From Candidatus Omnitrophota bacterium (GTDB lineage: Bacteria; Ratteibacteria; UBA8468; B48-G9; DTJG01), in assembly GCA_023485205.1 (NCBI GenBank), contig JAMCZX010000017.1, forward strand, positions 1 to 64,000: a stretch of 64,000 nucleotides of DNA, given 5' to 3'. Made by a program: the position numbers and the translations under genes. The notes under the pieces were generated by a model. That model was not told the origin of the DNA. It searched no databases and was given only the letters and a program-made list of their open reading frames with translations. Below, piece after piece: positions 54,009 to 64,000 of this stretch (positions are counted from its first letter, which is position 1; every line of letters starts with the position of its first letter).

Positions 54009-55663
54009 GAACAATATCCGGGATTATAAAAACTTTTATTGGAAGTTTAATAAATGTCACAAGATTTTTATGGAGGAGAAAAATATGGAAAATAAGAGCT
54101 TTGGTGATAGTTTGTTTAATAGGAACACTACTTTATATTATTGTATATCACTTTGAAAAACCTTCAACAACATACCTGATACTTCTTATTTATGCAGGTA
54201 TAGTATGGATTGGAACAGCAGTAGTAGAAAAATTCATTCCTGAAGATGATTTTAAAGAACCACTCAATGAATACAGCAAATATAACGTAAAACCCCTTTA
54301 AAATATCCCTTTTGAAAAATTCAGAAAAGAAGGCGAGAAAAATAATCTCGGGTGTCTCCTTGCAGTTACAATATATAACAAACCAATATATTTATCTACA
54401 AAACAAAGAAATTTTCATACCCTTTTAATAGGAGCAACAGGAGCAGGAAAAACATTAGGAGTACTTTTGCCGCTTATCAAAGATGACATAAAAAATAAAA
54501 GATCTCTTATAATTATAGATGCAAAAGGTGACAAAAATATTATAAAACAGATAAATAAATCTGTAAGAGATTTTGGCAGAGAAAAAGATTTCCAGCCATT
54601 TATTCTTGATGAAGTAGAACGTTCTTGTACATACAATCCTTTACAAAAAGGGAATTCCACACAGCTAAAAGATAAAATAATAAGTGCTATGGATTGGCCT
54701 ACGAATCTGTTTTCCACAGATTCTTCCCATTATAAAAATAAATGTGCAAATGCCTTACAGATTTTATTTAATGAACATAACGAAAAAAAAGATAAAGAGC
54801 CTTTAACTCTTTCACAGGTTTATGATATTTTACAAAATTCAGATATAAACCAATATCCTAAACTCGCAAAATTTCTTAAAAACAACTTAAAGGATATAAG
54901 TTCTCTTACAACTGAATTATCATTGCTTATAAACTCAGAATTTGGTTCTCTTTTTGAATCCCCCAAAGGTGAAATAGATTTTATGGATGCTTATAAGAAC
55001 AATAAAATAATCTACTTTTCACTAAATACACAATCTTATTCAAAAGCAGCAACGAAATTAGGTAAAATTATAACCGAAGAATTAAAAATCCTCAATGGAG
55101 AAATTATAAATTCAGATTTTAAAGATCGCCATCCAATGGGAATTTTTATTGATGAATTTCAGCTTTTTGGGACAGAATCATTTATGGATATTCTTGCTAC
55201 AGGAAGAACAAGCGGATTTATGATTTTACTTTCCATTACATGTATCGAAGATCTTGATAAAATAGGAGGTAAAGCATACAGAGCGCAAATAATACAGAAT
55301 ACAAATATAAAAATTGCCATGAAAATGAATAACATGGAATCTGCTAAAGCACTTAGTGATGTTTTAGGGGTATACAAAACAATAGAAAGAACACATCAAA
55401 CTATAGTTGACAGAATTTTTTCAAGACTGCATACAATAACAGAAAAGGTAGTGGATAAAAAAATTATACCCACACAGGTTTTCCTGGAATTAAAAATTTT
55501 TGAAGCAATTTTAATACATGGTAAAAATTCAGATAAAATAATTTGTGATCCTATTTTTCCAAATGTAAAAAATGAACCGTTACCTCCAATAAGACATAGA
55601 AAAAATCCAGATAAAGACCAATCATCTTCTAACAAACCACAGCCCCCAAAATCAGTTTTTTAA
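54002..55663 (+). pseudogene. TraG/VirD4-like coupling ATPase interrupted by an in-frame TAA
   Basis: One reading frame carries the whole protein, but TAA at 54299-54301 splits it. The first 99 codons encode a cytoplasmic start and two membrane helices (ALVIVCLIGTLLYIIVY, YLILLIYAGIVWIGTAVV). Directly after the stop, in the same frame, come NIPFEKFRKEG, FHTLLIGATGAGKTLGVLLP (Walker A), IIIDAKGDKN, GIFIDEFQLFGTE (Walker B) and a proline-rich tail. No start codon lies between the stop and the Walker A, so the ATPase part cannot be made alone. It is a nonsense mutant, a sequencing error or a recoded stop. Confidence 0.75.
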
Positions 55664-55679
55664 CTTATTCGCCGAAAAT

Positions 55680-55708
55680 TTGACAAAAATACTGGGGGAT
55701 AGTATATT
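55680..55708 (+). promoter_or_regulatory. copA promoter with CsoR/RcnR-type operator
   Basis: TTGACA (55680-55685) and TATATT (55703-55708) have an ideal 17-bp spacer. The spacer is filled by TACT-GGGGG-AT-AGTA (55690-55704), the dyad-plus-G-tract layout of CsoR/RcnR-family metal-sensor sites (TACT-G6-N-AGTA). Repressor binding there would block the polymerase until metal is in excess. Confidence 0.7.
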
Positions 55709-55761
55709 CTCACTTGAAAGTAAGATAAAAAACCCTTACGATTCAGGAGAAATATAAAATT

Positions 55762-57882
55762 ATGGATACTTCAAATATATACACATGTCCAATGCACCCG
55801 GAGGTAAAACAGCCAACTTCAGGGGATTGTCCTGTCTGTGGTATGGCTCTTGAGTTGCAATCCATTTCTGTAGAAGAAGAAAAAAATATTGAACTTATAT
55901 ATATGTCAAGACGCTTTTGGATTAGTCTTGCTTTAACCATTCCGCTTCTTTTTATTGTTATGAGTGGTTACATTCCTGCAATATCAATTAAAAATATCCT
56001 TTCCTTTAAAATAGTTGAATGGCTGGAGATTATAATTACTACACCTGTAGTTTTGTGGGGAGGATGGCCATTTTTTGTCAAAGGGTTCAATTCTATAAAA
56101 AATCGCAGTCTAAATATGTTTACCCTGATAAGTTTAGGTGTGGGAGTTGCATATTTATATAGTCTTATAGCCGCACTTATACCATGGATATTTCCAGTGT
56201 CTTTTCGCAATAAAAGCGGACAGGTGGCAGTATATTTTGAAGCCGCCGCATTTATTGTAACGCTTGTACTCCTTGGCCAAATGCTTGAACTTAAAGCACG
56301 GAGTAAAACCGGAGCAGCGATTAAATTGCTTCTTGGTATGGCGCCAAAAACAGCACGGCTGCTCAAAGATGGTAAAGAAGAGGATATACCTCTTGATGAA
56401 GTCCATCCGGGAAATTTGCTTCGCATCAGACCAGGTGAAAAAATACCGGTTGATGGCATAGTAATAGAAGGTGTAAGTTCAATTGATGAATCAATGATTA
56501 CAGGGGAACCTCTCCCTGTAGAAAAACATAAAAAAGATAAAATAATAGGCGGAACCATCAATGGCACAGGTTCAATTATAATGAAGGCTGAAAAAGTCGG
56601 GGCTGATACGTTGCTTTCCCAAATAGTTCAAATGGTTGCAGAAGCGCAAAGAAGCCGCGCTCCTATTCAAAAACTTGTTGATATTGTTGCAGGATACTTT
56701 GTTCAGCTCGTTGTTGCCGTTGCTGTTTTAACATTTATTATCTGGTCTTTATTGGGTCCACAGCCAAGAATGGCTATTGCAATTGTCAATGCTGTTGCCG
56801 TACTGATAATTGCATGTCCATGCGCGCTTGGACTTGCAACACCTATGTCAATAATGGTAGCCACTGGAAAAGGAGCTACAGAAGGCGTACTCTTCAAAAA
56901 TGCCGAGGCTATAGAAATTATGAAAAAAGTGGATACTCTTGTAGTGGATAAAACAGGAACCCTCACAACAGGCAAACCGAGACTCATGGAAATAATTCCT
57001 GAAAAAGGATTTGATGAAAAAAGCCTCTTATATTTTGCCGCCAGCCTTGAAAAAGGAAGCGAACATCCTCTTGCAATGGCAATTGTTTCCGGAGCAATTG
57101 AAAGGGGTATAAACCCTGTGGAAACAGAATCTTTTGAATCATTAACAGGTAAAGGAGTTATAGGCAATATTGAAAAACATCATGCCGCGTTAGGGAACAA
57201 TATACTTCTTGATGACTTGAAAATAGACCATAAGAGTATTGATTTAAAAGCTGAGGAAATGAGAAAAGATGGCAAGATAGTGGTATTTCTTGTAATAGAT
57301 GGAAAAGTATCCGGATTACTCACAGTGGCAGACCCGATAAAAAATACAACCCCTGCAGCAATAAATCAGCTTCATAAGGAAGGGCTTCGCATAGTCATGC
57401 TCACTGGAGATAACCACACTACAGCCGAATATGTTTCCAAAAAGACAGGCATTGATGAAATAATCAGCGGAATTTTGCCCAACCAAAAGGCTTTGGTGAT
57501 AAAAAAATTACAGGATGAAGGGAAAATTGTTGCAATGGCGGGGGATGGAATAAATGATGCCCCTGCACTTGCGCAAGCTCATGTTGGTATAGCAATGGGA
57601 ACAGGTACCGATGTTGCAATGGAAAGTGCCGGGGTAACATTGATTAAAGGCGACTTAAATGGAATTGTACGTGCAAGACATTTAAGCCGGTTAACGATGC
57701 GCAATATAAAACAAAACCTGTTTTTTGCTTTTGTTTACAATACGGTGGGTATTCCTATTGCAGCTGGAGTTCTTTATCCTTTTTTTGGGATTTTACTCAG
57801 TCCTGTTATAGCGGCTGCAGCAATGAGTTTTAGTTCTGTATCTGTAGTAAGCAATTCTTTAAGGATGAGAAGAGTTAAGTGA
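55762..57882 (+). CDS. copA: Copper-exporting P1B-type ATPase
   Basis: Exports Cu(I) from the cytoplasm. The 706 residues begin with a heavy-metal-binding domain (CPMHPEV...CPVCGM) in place of the usual HMA domain. [13 protein letters not shown] holds the CPC metal site, [11 protein letters not shown] the phosphorylated Asp (about 396), SEHPLAMAI the HP motif and [12 protein letters not shown] the hinge. YNTVGIP in helix 7 and [12 protein letters not shown] in helix 8 are the P1B-1 copper determinants. AGGAG precedes the ATG. Confidence 0.95.
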   Translation: MDTSNIYTCPMHPEVKQPTSGDCPVCGMALELQSISVEEEKNIELIYMSRRFWISLALTIPLLFIVMSGYIPAISIKNILSFKIVEWLEIIITTPVVLWGGWPFFVKGFNSIKNRSLNMFTLISLGVGVAYLYSLIAALIPWIFPVSFRNKSGQVAVYFEAAAFIVTLVLLGQMLELKARSKTGAAIKLLLGMAPKTARLLKDGKEEDIPLDEVHPGNLLRIRPGEKIPVDGIVIEGVSSIDESMITGEPLPVEKHKKDKIIGGTINGTGSIIMKAEKVGADTLLSQIVQMVAEAQRSRAPIQKLVDIVAGYFVQLVVAVAVLTFIIWSLLGPQPRMAIAIVNAVAVLIIACPCALGLATPMSIMVATGKGATEGVLFKNAEAIEIMKKVDTLVVDKTGTLTTGKPRLMEIIPEKGFDEKSLLYFAASLEKGSEHPLAMAIVSGAIERGINPVETESFESLTGKGVIGNIEKHHAALGNNILLDDLKIDHKSIDLKAEEMRKDGKIVVFLVIDGKVSGLLTVADPIKNTTPAAINQLHKEGLRIVMLTGDNHTTAEYVSKKTGIDEIISGILPNQKALVIKKLQDEGKIVAMAGDGINDAPALAQAHVGIAMGTGTDVAMESAGVTLIKGDLNGIVRARHLSRLTMRNIKQNLFFAFVYNTVGIPIAAGVLYPFFGILLSPVIAAAAMSFSSVSVVSNSLRMRRVK

Positions 57883-57909
57883 CACTTCAATCTTACCCAG
57901 GGACTAAAG

Positions 57910-58437
57910 TCATTTCAAAAAAAGGATAATAAGAACAATCAGGATTATAAACCAGTTTTTATATTCATGATTTTCTTTAAACCGGCTGAATGAAAAACTA
58001 CGTCTATAGTTTCCTGAAAAAATATTAGATACCGGGAAAAAGCAGGGAACGTCTTTTTGATATTTTCTATAAGCCTCTCCAAATTTATTCAAGAGATATT
58101 CTTCTTCACTTTTAATTGCAGAAATGTAGGTTGCTGTAAAAAAAACCAGAAAATATATCCATACAACAGGATTATTTACAAAGACTGCAAACCCCAGCCC
58201 CATTAAACAGCTTCCAAAATATAATGGATGACGGACAATTCCATATATTCCTTCTGAAGAAATAATCTGGTTTTTTTTTATAACTCCGGCAGAAATGGTC
58301 CTGATAAACTCCCCGGTAAAAATCAGGATTAAACCCCAAATTAAATATCCGGGATTTTTTATATTACCTGTAACTACGAGAAGAATAAAATATATCCAGC
58401 CGGCAGGAACTCTTATTTTTGTGAAAAATCTTTTCAT
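57910..58437 (-). CDS. ICMT/PEMT-type membrane methyltransferase
   Basis: A membrane methyltransferase of the isoprenylcysteine carboxyl methyltransferase-like family, 175 residues with about five hydrophobic segments. GIYGIVRHPLYFGSCLMGLG and EEEYLLNKFGEAYRKYQKDVPCFFP form the SAM and substrate site. The bacterial substrate is unknown and may be a lipid or small molecule. Start: ATG 58437 is preferred because the membrane domain begins there; the longer frame to 58488 is possible. Confidence 0.8.
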   Translation of the reverse strand: MKRFFTKIRVPAGWIYFILLVVTGNIKNPGYLIWGLILIFTGEFIRTISAGVIKKNQIISSEGIYGIVRHPLYFGSCLMGLGFAVFVNNPVVWIYFLVFFTATYISAIKSEEEYLLNKFGEAYRKYQKDVPCFFPVSNIFSGNYRRSFSFSRFKENHEYKNWFIILIVLIILFLK

Positions 58438-58573
58438 CTGGTATATTTTAACTTTATATGAAATAAATTTCCAATTCACGGAAAACATTCACTACTCTAC
58501 AGAAAAATTCTATATCCTGGCATGGTAATATTTTAATTGCTCAAGAATGGATTATGGTAGTAACTTATGATAT

Positions 58574-59065
58574 TCAGTGTGGGTTTAACTTTAAAAAACC
58601 TTTGTTTTTTGAATTTTGAAGAAGTTGCTTATATTTTCTTAAAGATTTCTCACCTATATAAGAATTCGGCGCTAACCTGTAAGCTTTGTGAAATTCTTTA
58701 ATTGCGCTTTCTGTGTAAGAAGAATCCAGAAGAGCACACGCATAAGCATAGTGGCATTCAGGGCTGTTATAATTTAATTTTATTGCTTTTTTAAGGCTTT
58801 TTCTTGCTTCTTTAAACCAACCCTTTTTTGAGTATGCAATACCGAGATAATAATATCCATCAACTCTGTTAGGATGTAAAGAAATGGCGTCTTGAAAATC
58901 TTTAATAGCCGTATCTAAAAAACTTTTATCTGTAGTATTGCTATTTAAATTAGAAATGCTGTTTAAAGCAAGTCTCCCATTATTTATTAATGTTTTATAA
59001 TTTTCTGCAAAACATATTCCAACAATCCCCAAGAATAAAACTATAAAAATTATTTTTTTTATCAT
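58574..59065 (-). CDS. Exported TPR-repeat protein
   Basis: A 163-residue protein with a signal peptide (KKIIFIVLFLGIVGICFA, cleavage before ENYK) and three to four tetratricopeptide repeats, such as VDGYYYLGIAYSKKGWFKEA and SPECHYAYACALLDSSYTESA. It would act as a periplasmic protein-binding scaffold. GGGGAA precedes the ATG, and it starts 1 bp after the large TPR gene, so the two are coupled. Confidence 0.85.
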   Translation of the reverse strand: MIKKIIFIVLFLGIVGICFAENYKTLINNGRLALNSISNLNSNTTDKSFLDTAIKDFQDAISLHPNRVDGYYYLGIAYSKKGWFKEARKSLKKAIKLNYNSPECHYAYACALLDSSYTESAIKEFHKAYRLAPNSYIGEKSLRKYKQLLQNSKNKGFLKLNPH

Positions 59066-59066
59066 T

Positions 59067-61739
59067 TTATTTTCCCCATATTTTTTGATTTATTTCTTTC
59101 TTTATAAACTGATAAAGAATCGGATTTTTAATATTATAAGAAGCTGCTAATGCAGACGGAATATCATTTTCCACTAAGTAGTCTAATGTCATTCTAAACC
59201 ATATTTCTGAATTTGTTTCAGGATTTTTACCTAAGGAAGTATCTAAAATTTGATTTAACACATCTATATCTATTTGGGCCATTGCTGGAGAATATGGTAA
59301 TGCTGTTTTTTGCCCTTGGGCAGCCTTTTGCTTAGACTTACCCGATGAACTATTTGATGTTTGTTGACTAACACCTGATTTATTCCCCTCTTGTGTCATT
59401 CCCGATGGTCCCGGTGGCATTCCTTGTTGATTTTGTGTAGAAACTGCAGTTGAAGAAGATTTATTGGTTGTAGATATTTTTTGTAAAGATATTTGTCCTA
59501 AATTATATTCTTGATATAGTATAGGAAGGTCTGTTCCTGTATAAAAATTATTGGTATATGGGGTAAAATCTTTTATATCTCGTGAAACTGAAAGAAATAA
59601 AGGTTCTAAGATAATTGCTTTTGTTAAATATTCTACAGCCAATGTTTGATAATTTTCAGCTTTAGAATTTTCTGAATATAAATTCGCATATTCCAAACCT
59701 AAGTAATAGTAAGCATCCGGTAAATAAAAACTTTGAGAATTAGAACCTTTTCCAATTTTTATTGCTTCTTGTAAAAGTAAAATAACATCCGGTTCTTTTG
59801 ATTCCGTAATTGTACCTTTCTTTCCTGTAATTGTACCTTTCTTTTCTGTAGTAGTAGAAGTATTAGAAATAGTAGATAGTTCTAATAAAGGACTTTCTTG
59901 TAAAATTGATGTAAGTACATCAGGATAATTAGTATGCAACATAGCTAAGGTAATATAAAATAGACAATTTTGATTTTTTCTTCTTTCAATAGATGTTAAA
60001 AACAGATTTGGTAATTGGTTAAGTTTCCATTGACTTTCTTCGTGGTATTTTACAGAAAGCGCCTTTGCTGTCCAAGAATATAACTTATATAGTTGACTCT
60101 CCTTATACCGCTCATTTGCAAAACCTGAAGCATGAGATTTTTCTGCAATATTAAGTTGCTCTTTGCTCTTGTTTTTATAAAAATCTGCTAATGCTTGTTC
60201 TTTGTCAGATTTTTCTTGTAAGTTTTCTGCCTGTTGAACAAATAAGGTACATAAATAAAATAGAATTTTGGGATTTAAAGGGTCTAAATCAGATGCCTCC
60301 TGTAAGTAAGTTGTTATTTTCTTTGGGCTAAAAGATTTTAAAGATATTAAAATATTGTTTTCCCATTCCTTTGCTATCGCCAATTCTGATGTATGATTGT
60401 TCCGTTCTTTTATATATCTTTCTTTTCTTCTTTTATGTGTTTGTATTTCAGATTCATAATATTGGCTACAATTATTATTTGCTATGTTTACCAATTCTGT
60501 TTTGTCATTATCAATTTCTGTTTGGTCATTTTCTTGTTCAGTTTTTAATTGTGTTTTTTGTTCAGCAGTTAATCCTGTCTTCTCAACTAAGTGTTGGGTT
60601 TGAATAACAGGACCAGTAGAACCAATTGGAGGAATATTTTCTGGTATAGTTGCACCAGTAACACCTTTACTGTTTTTAACCAGTGTATTATTTATGGCCT
60701 TTATTCTCTTTTTTAAATTTTTTATTTCACCGTGCAAAACTTTTACTTGATTTATAAGACTTTGATAGGCATCTTCACCTAACATATTCACCAAAAGAGG
60801 AAATTTTACACTTGATTGAGAAGAAGTTGTAGAAGAAGAATTAACCTGATTTTGCGATGGCATACCTGGCATACCCTGAGGAATTAATTGAGAAGATGGT
60901 TGCCCAGTATTTTTTTGCTGCGGTGTTTTTTGTTCTATTACCCAATTATAAAAAGATGTTTCTTCTTGAGTAAGACTTTGAATTTTTACTATTTCTGTTT
61001 CTATTTGCAGATTTTCACTTATAATTTTTGTGTTTAAATGGTTAATACGTGTTGATAATGTATTTAAAGCTTGTAAATTTGTATCTGATTCAATGTGTTC
61101 TCTTAACTTTTGCATATAATCTCTTACTGTTGAATTCGCAGTTTCTATTTTAAGATATTTAGATTCAGGTTTTTCTAATAATAAGTCTACTCTTAAAAAT
61201 TTAGTATTACTTACTTCTGAATATATCCTTGCAAGAGAAAGATAAATATTTACTTTTTCAGAGGTATTATAAACATACTTATGCTTTAATAAGTCTGTAA
61301 GAATATTTATGCTTTTTAGATAATCTTCAAAAGATTTCTGAAAGTCTCTGTTTGCCAATAAAACATCTGCTTTTTTTTCTAAAGAAAGAGCATCGTTTAT
61401 TGAAAGAGAAGAAGAAGATACAGGGTTAAGCATAATATCTATTGATTTTCTTTTAAAAAACCCTCTATATATATAAAATTCATCGGTATCATAATTTGTT
61501 TTTGATATTAGTTGGGTAGGTATCTGAACGAAAAGACCGGAATTGGGAATTTTTATTTTTTTTACAGGAGAGGTACCATCAAATAATGGGTTACTGCTAT
61601 CATATCCCTTTTTAGTAAAAGTTTTTTTATATATTTTTATTTCGGCAGGGGGATATGTGCGAATAGTAATTTCGTTTGACCTGTTTTCATAAGCTGAAAG
61701 ATGTTTGGGGGCAATGAAACAGGCTAAAATAAAAAACAA
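59067..61739 (-). CDS. Large exported protein with TPR-like helices; 5' end at a tetranucleotide tract
   Basis: About 890 residues, acidic to neutral, with no named family. The N-terminus [18 protein letters not shown] is a signal-peptide core. [25 protein letters not shown] and [23 protein letters not shown] stretches near residues 440-480 are TPR-like; [15 protein letters not shown] and [20 protein letters not shown] are coiled coil. Q/S/P/G-rich linkers ([25 protein letters not shown]) join domains. The start is unresolved: the only initiation codon after the tract is TTG 61739, without ribosome site, and the frame runs on upstream through the tract without ATG. It probably works with the small TPR protein at the envelope. 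Confidence 0.7.
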
Positions 61740-61761
61740 AAAAACTATTTTAGAGAGAGAA

Positions 61762-61830
61762 GATGGATGGATGGATGGATGGATGGATGGATGGATGGAT
61801 GGATGGATGGATGGATGGATGGATGGATGG
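61762..61830. repeat. (GATG)17 tetranucleotide tract
   Basis: Seventeen full GATG units plus one base. On the minus strand it encodes Pro-Ser-Ile-His repeats when read through. An ATG at 61878 ([16 protein letters not shown]) enters the tract in a frame that stops at 61750, one base out of step with the TPR gene; losing one unit or gaining two would put them in frame. A TTGACA (61930-61935, minus) lies about 55 bp further upstream. The rest of 61840-62015 holds no other feature. Confidence 0.9.
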
Positions 61831-62015
61831 GAAATTCTCTCTTACATAACTACCCGGAATTTTTTCGTTTTTGTTCATATTTTATTTATGTTAAACTACT
61901 GAGTGTATTTTTGCATATATATTTTTCTGTGTCAAGTTTATTGACTCAAATCGTGAAGAAATTTTTTGGAAAATATTAAAAAAAGTAAAGATAAAAATGA
62001 GAAAATAAGGATAAA

Positions 62016-62738
62016 ATGTTTTTATATGGCAGAAATTCAATTGTTGAAAGAGTAAAAAGAAATCCGCAGACTATAAAAAAAATATTTCTGCAGAAGGATT
62101 TTAATGACGGGCTGCTTTTAAAGGAAATAAAAAATATAAACGTTCCCATAATATATAAAGATATTTCACACCTGCAATTTAAAAAATTTTCAAATCGCGC
62201 CTACAAAATAGCCGCAGAGGTTAGTAATTTTCAATATGCCTCATTTAAAGATATAATAAATACACCTGATGATAAAAAACCTGTCCTGATTTTTCTTGAT
62301 AACATAACGGACCCGCAAAATCTCGGAAGTATCATACGCACATCAGGATGCTTCGGAAATTTTGGAATTGTTATACCAAAACAAAGGGCATGTGAAATCA
62401 ATGAAACTGTTCTTGCAGTAGCTGAAGGCGGAGAAAACCACGTTCCGGTATGCATGGTTACAAATCTCACCTATTCAATCATTGAAGCCAAAAAACACGG
62501 ATACTGGATTATGGGTGCGGTTATGGATAAAGGTACAAGTATTTTTAAAACATCATTTCTTTTCCCCCTGAGCGTTGTTCTTGGTTCAGAAAACAGGGGA
62601 ATTCACCCTGGTATGTTAAAACACATAGACCTGAAGGTTTCCATTCCCATGTCAGAAGCATCCTTATCTTTTAATGTTGCCATTGCAGCATCTATCTTTT
62701 GTTACGAAGCATCCAGACAGAAAAATACACAATTATAA
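62016..62738 (+). CDS. rlmB: TrmH/SpoU family 2'-O-ribose RNA methyltransferase (RlmB-like)
   Basis: Methylates ribose in RNA, most likely G2251 of 23S rRNA. The 240 residues have an L30e-like substrate domain (about 1-75) and a SPOUT knot with the three motifs DPQNLGSIIRT, VLGSENRGI and IPMSEASLSFNVAIAASI. AAGGAT precedes the ATG. A tRNA target is possible for this family. It is followed by a hairpin and murG. Confidence 0.88.
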   Translation: MFLYGRNSIVERVKRNPQTIKKIFLQKDFNDGLLLKEIKNINVPIIYKDISHLQFKKFSNRAYKIAAEVSNFQYASFKDIINTPDDKKPVLIFLDNITDPQNLGSIIRTSGCFGNFGIVIPKQRACEINETVLAVAEGGENHVPVCMVTNLTYSIIEAKKHGYWIMGAVMDKGTSIFKTSFLFPLSVVLGSENRGIHPGMLKHIDLKVSIPMSEASLSFNVAIAASIFCYEASRQKNTQL

Positions 62739-62739
62739 A

Positions 62740-62770
62740 GTAATTTCACTCAATGATTGAGTAAAATTAC
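62740..62770. repeat. Near-perfect hairpin between rlmB and murG
   Basis: GTAATTT-C-ACTCAAT pairs with ATTGAGT-A-AAATTAC around a single G, with one mismatch. There is no T-tract. ACTCAA resembles part of the M2 repeat module, but the match is short. Confidence 0.55.
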
Positions 62771-62794
62771 TCAACCACAAAATATTTTGTATTA

Positions 62795-63868
62795 ATGGAT
62801 AAAAAAATATTGGTTATCGTAGGGTCTACAGGCGGACATTATATTCCAGGAACTGTTCTTGCAGAAAACATAAGGAAAATTTTACCTTCAGTTCAAATCA
62901 TTTTTGCAGGGGAGAAAAAGCTCAAAGACCTTGAAATATGGAAAACCAAATGTTTTCCTTTCATTCCAATACCCGTTATTAAAAGACCAAAAAAAATCAG
63001 GATTTTCTTTTTTCCTTTCAGGTTTATGTACGTCCTGCTATACTCTTTTATCCTGATAAACAGGCAAAAACCGCAACTTATTGTCGGAATGGGAAGTTAT
63101 ACCACTATCGTGCCAATTTTAACGGGTATTATATTAAAACAAAAGATTATCATCCATGAGCAGAATTATGTTCCAGGACTTACAACCAAAATTCTTAACT
63201 TTTTTGGCGCTCCCGTGGCTTTAACCTTTCCTGAAACAAAAAAGTATCTTTTAAAAAAAAGGTTCCATATTACAGGGCTTCCTGTAAGGGAGGAATTTTA
63301 TTCCGGTGATAAAATATCTTTAAATAATTCGGGGCTAAAAGAAAACAAAACCACAATACTTGTTACGGGCGGCAGCCAGGGGGCAAAATTTATCAATGAC
63401 CTTATAGTGCAGGCCATATCTTTGTTGGACCCTTTAAAATACCAGATTATTCACATAACAGGTAAAAAAGATTTTGAAAGGGTTAAAGAATTTTATAAAA
63501 AATCTGAAATCAACTCCTATGTTTTAGATTTTTCACTAAAAATTTATGATTTTTTTAAATCTTCTGATATTATAATAAGCAGATGCGGCGCAGGAACAAT
63601 AGCAGAAATCACCTCAGTGAAAAAACCTGCCATACTCATTCCTTTCAGGTTTGCAGAAGGACACCAGCTATTTAATGCCAAATACTGTGAAGAAAAAGGT
63701 GCCTGTATTGTGATGGAAGAAAAAAATACAGGTCCCCTGACATTATTTCACTCCATTGAAACAATAAAAGCAAACATTGAAAAATTCAAGTCAAATTTTG
63801 AAAATATCAAGATATCAGATACTGAGGGTAATTTTGCTAAATTATGTATTGAAAAAATACGAAAATAG
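62795..63868 (+). CDS. murG: UDP-N-acetylglucosamine--MurNAc-(pentapeptide) transferase MurG
   Basis: A GT28 glycosyltransferase of 357 residues that turns lipid I into lipid II on the inner membrane face. VGSTGGHYIPGTVLAENI is the N-terminal glycine-rich loop; IIHEQNYVPGLTTKI, LVTGGSQGAKFIND and RCGAGTIAEITSVKKPAILIPF are MurG signatures. It lies apart from the murB-ddl-fts cluster. The ATG has no clear ribosome site. Confidence 0.94.
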   Translation: MDKKILVIVGSTGGHYIPGTVLAENIRKILPSVQIIFAGEKKLKDLEIWKTKCFPFIPIPVIKRPKKIRIFFFPFRFMYVLLYSFILINRQKPQLIVGMGSYTTIVPILTGIILKQKIIIHEQNYVPGLTTKILNFFGAPVALTFPETKKYLLKKRFHITGLPVREEFYSGDKISLNNSGLKENKTTILVTGGSQGAKFINDLIVQAISLLDPLKYQIIHITGKKDFERVKEFYKKSEINSYVLDFSLKIYDFFKSSDIIISRCGAGTIAEITSVKKPAILIPFRFAEGHQLFNAKYCEEKGACIVMEEKNTGPLTLFHSIETIKANIEKFKSNFENIKISDTEGNFAKLCIEKIRK

Positions 63869-64000
63869 TCTGTCTCCTGCCGGTGAAATAAACAAAATAG
63901 AGATTGCGGATTGTATTCCAATGAACAAAAGTTTTTTTAAACTTACAAAATAGAATCTATTTTATTCCAACTGACAATTTCGCCAAAAGACCTTTTTTGA
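63869..64000. other. Window-end region without a supported gene
   Basis: No convincing frame. AAAATAGA-A-TCTATTTT (63946-63962) is a short AT-rich palindrome. On the minus strand the last 40 bases could be the tail of an incoming gene, but too little is present to say. Confidence 0.4.

Noticed and set aside
55968..56567. 199-residue minus-strand open frame within copA
   Set aside because: Shadow of the copA reading frame; serine- and proline-rich mirror translation.
61705..61979. Plus-strand frames encoding repeated Met-Asp-Gly-Trp
   Set aside because: They are translations of the GATG microsatellite with no ribosome site or conserved flank.
1..64000. CRISPR array, rRNA or tRNA genes
   Set aside because: I looked for regularly spaced repeats, tRNA-like cloverleafs with a CCA or T-loop, and rRNA cores and saw none, though reading by eye can miss a tRNA.

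Overview
The window looks like part of the chromosome of an uncultured, low-GC, anaerobic diderm bacterium. Three things point there: a complete bacterial-type acetyl-CoA synthase / CO dehydrogenase operon (Wood-Ljungdahl carbonyl branch), lipopolysaccharide genes (lpxI, waaA, a heptose-bisphosphate phosphatase) and a division/cell-wall cluster. A candidate phylum such as Omnitrophota or Ratteibacteria fits, but that placement is inference and no rRNA or tRNA gene is visible to test it.

Layout. 1-17 kb: a DUF4143 AAA ATPase; a plus-strand UroD-superfamily methyltransferase-like gene and a DUF6785-type membrane protein; a minus-strand operon lysS-murJ-amidohydrolase-GH20-like protein; a CPA antiporter; lpxI with an FAD-linked oxidase; a second DUF4143 ATPase; waaA. 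17-28 kb: amtB behind two terminator-like hairpins, then the acs operon (cooC, a hidden 58-aa gene, acsD, acsA, acsB, acsC, acsE, a DUF3786 protein) from one consensus sigma-70 promoter to one strong terminator. 28-33 kb: gmhB-like, rpsI (without rplM), a FGGY kinase, an OsmC protein, a hidden 35-aa Cys-rich protein, a second UroD-like protein and a prenyl synthase. 33.5-42.8 kb: murB-ddl-ftsQ-ftsA-ftsZ followed by a response regulator, a histidine kinase and a response-regulator domain fused to AMP-forming acetyl-CoA synthetase. 42.9-47 kb: an accessory patch (HicAB, truA, a decayed ORF, a SAM methyltransferase, a duplicated truA 5' scrap, a VapBC-like pair, a short RhuM protein). 47-51.7 kb: phosphate operon pstSCAB-phoU with a MITE between pstB and phoU and a Pho-box-like array upstream. 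52-58 kb: an MFS transporter, a mobilisation remnant (replication-relaxation protein plus a coupling ATPase broken by an in-frame stop) and a copper ATPase with a CsoR/RcnR-type operator. 58-64 kb: an ICMT-family methyltransferase, two exported TPR proteins (one with a 17-unit tetranucleotide tract at its 5' end), rlmB and murG.

How it fits together: acs genes make acetyl-CoA from CO2/CO, a methyl group and CoA, while the regulator-fused acetyl-CoA synthetase handles free acetate, apparently under phosphorelay control and downstream of ftsZ. A family of intergenic inverted repeats sits between genes of the acs, fts and pst operons. The strongest leads for new biology are the REC-acetyl-CoA synthetase fusion, the repeat family, the MITE, the possible phase-variable TPR gene and the two hidden small genes.
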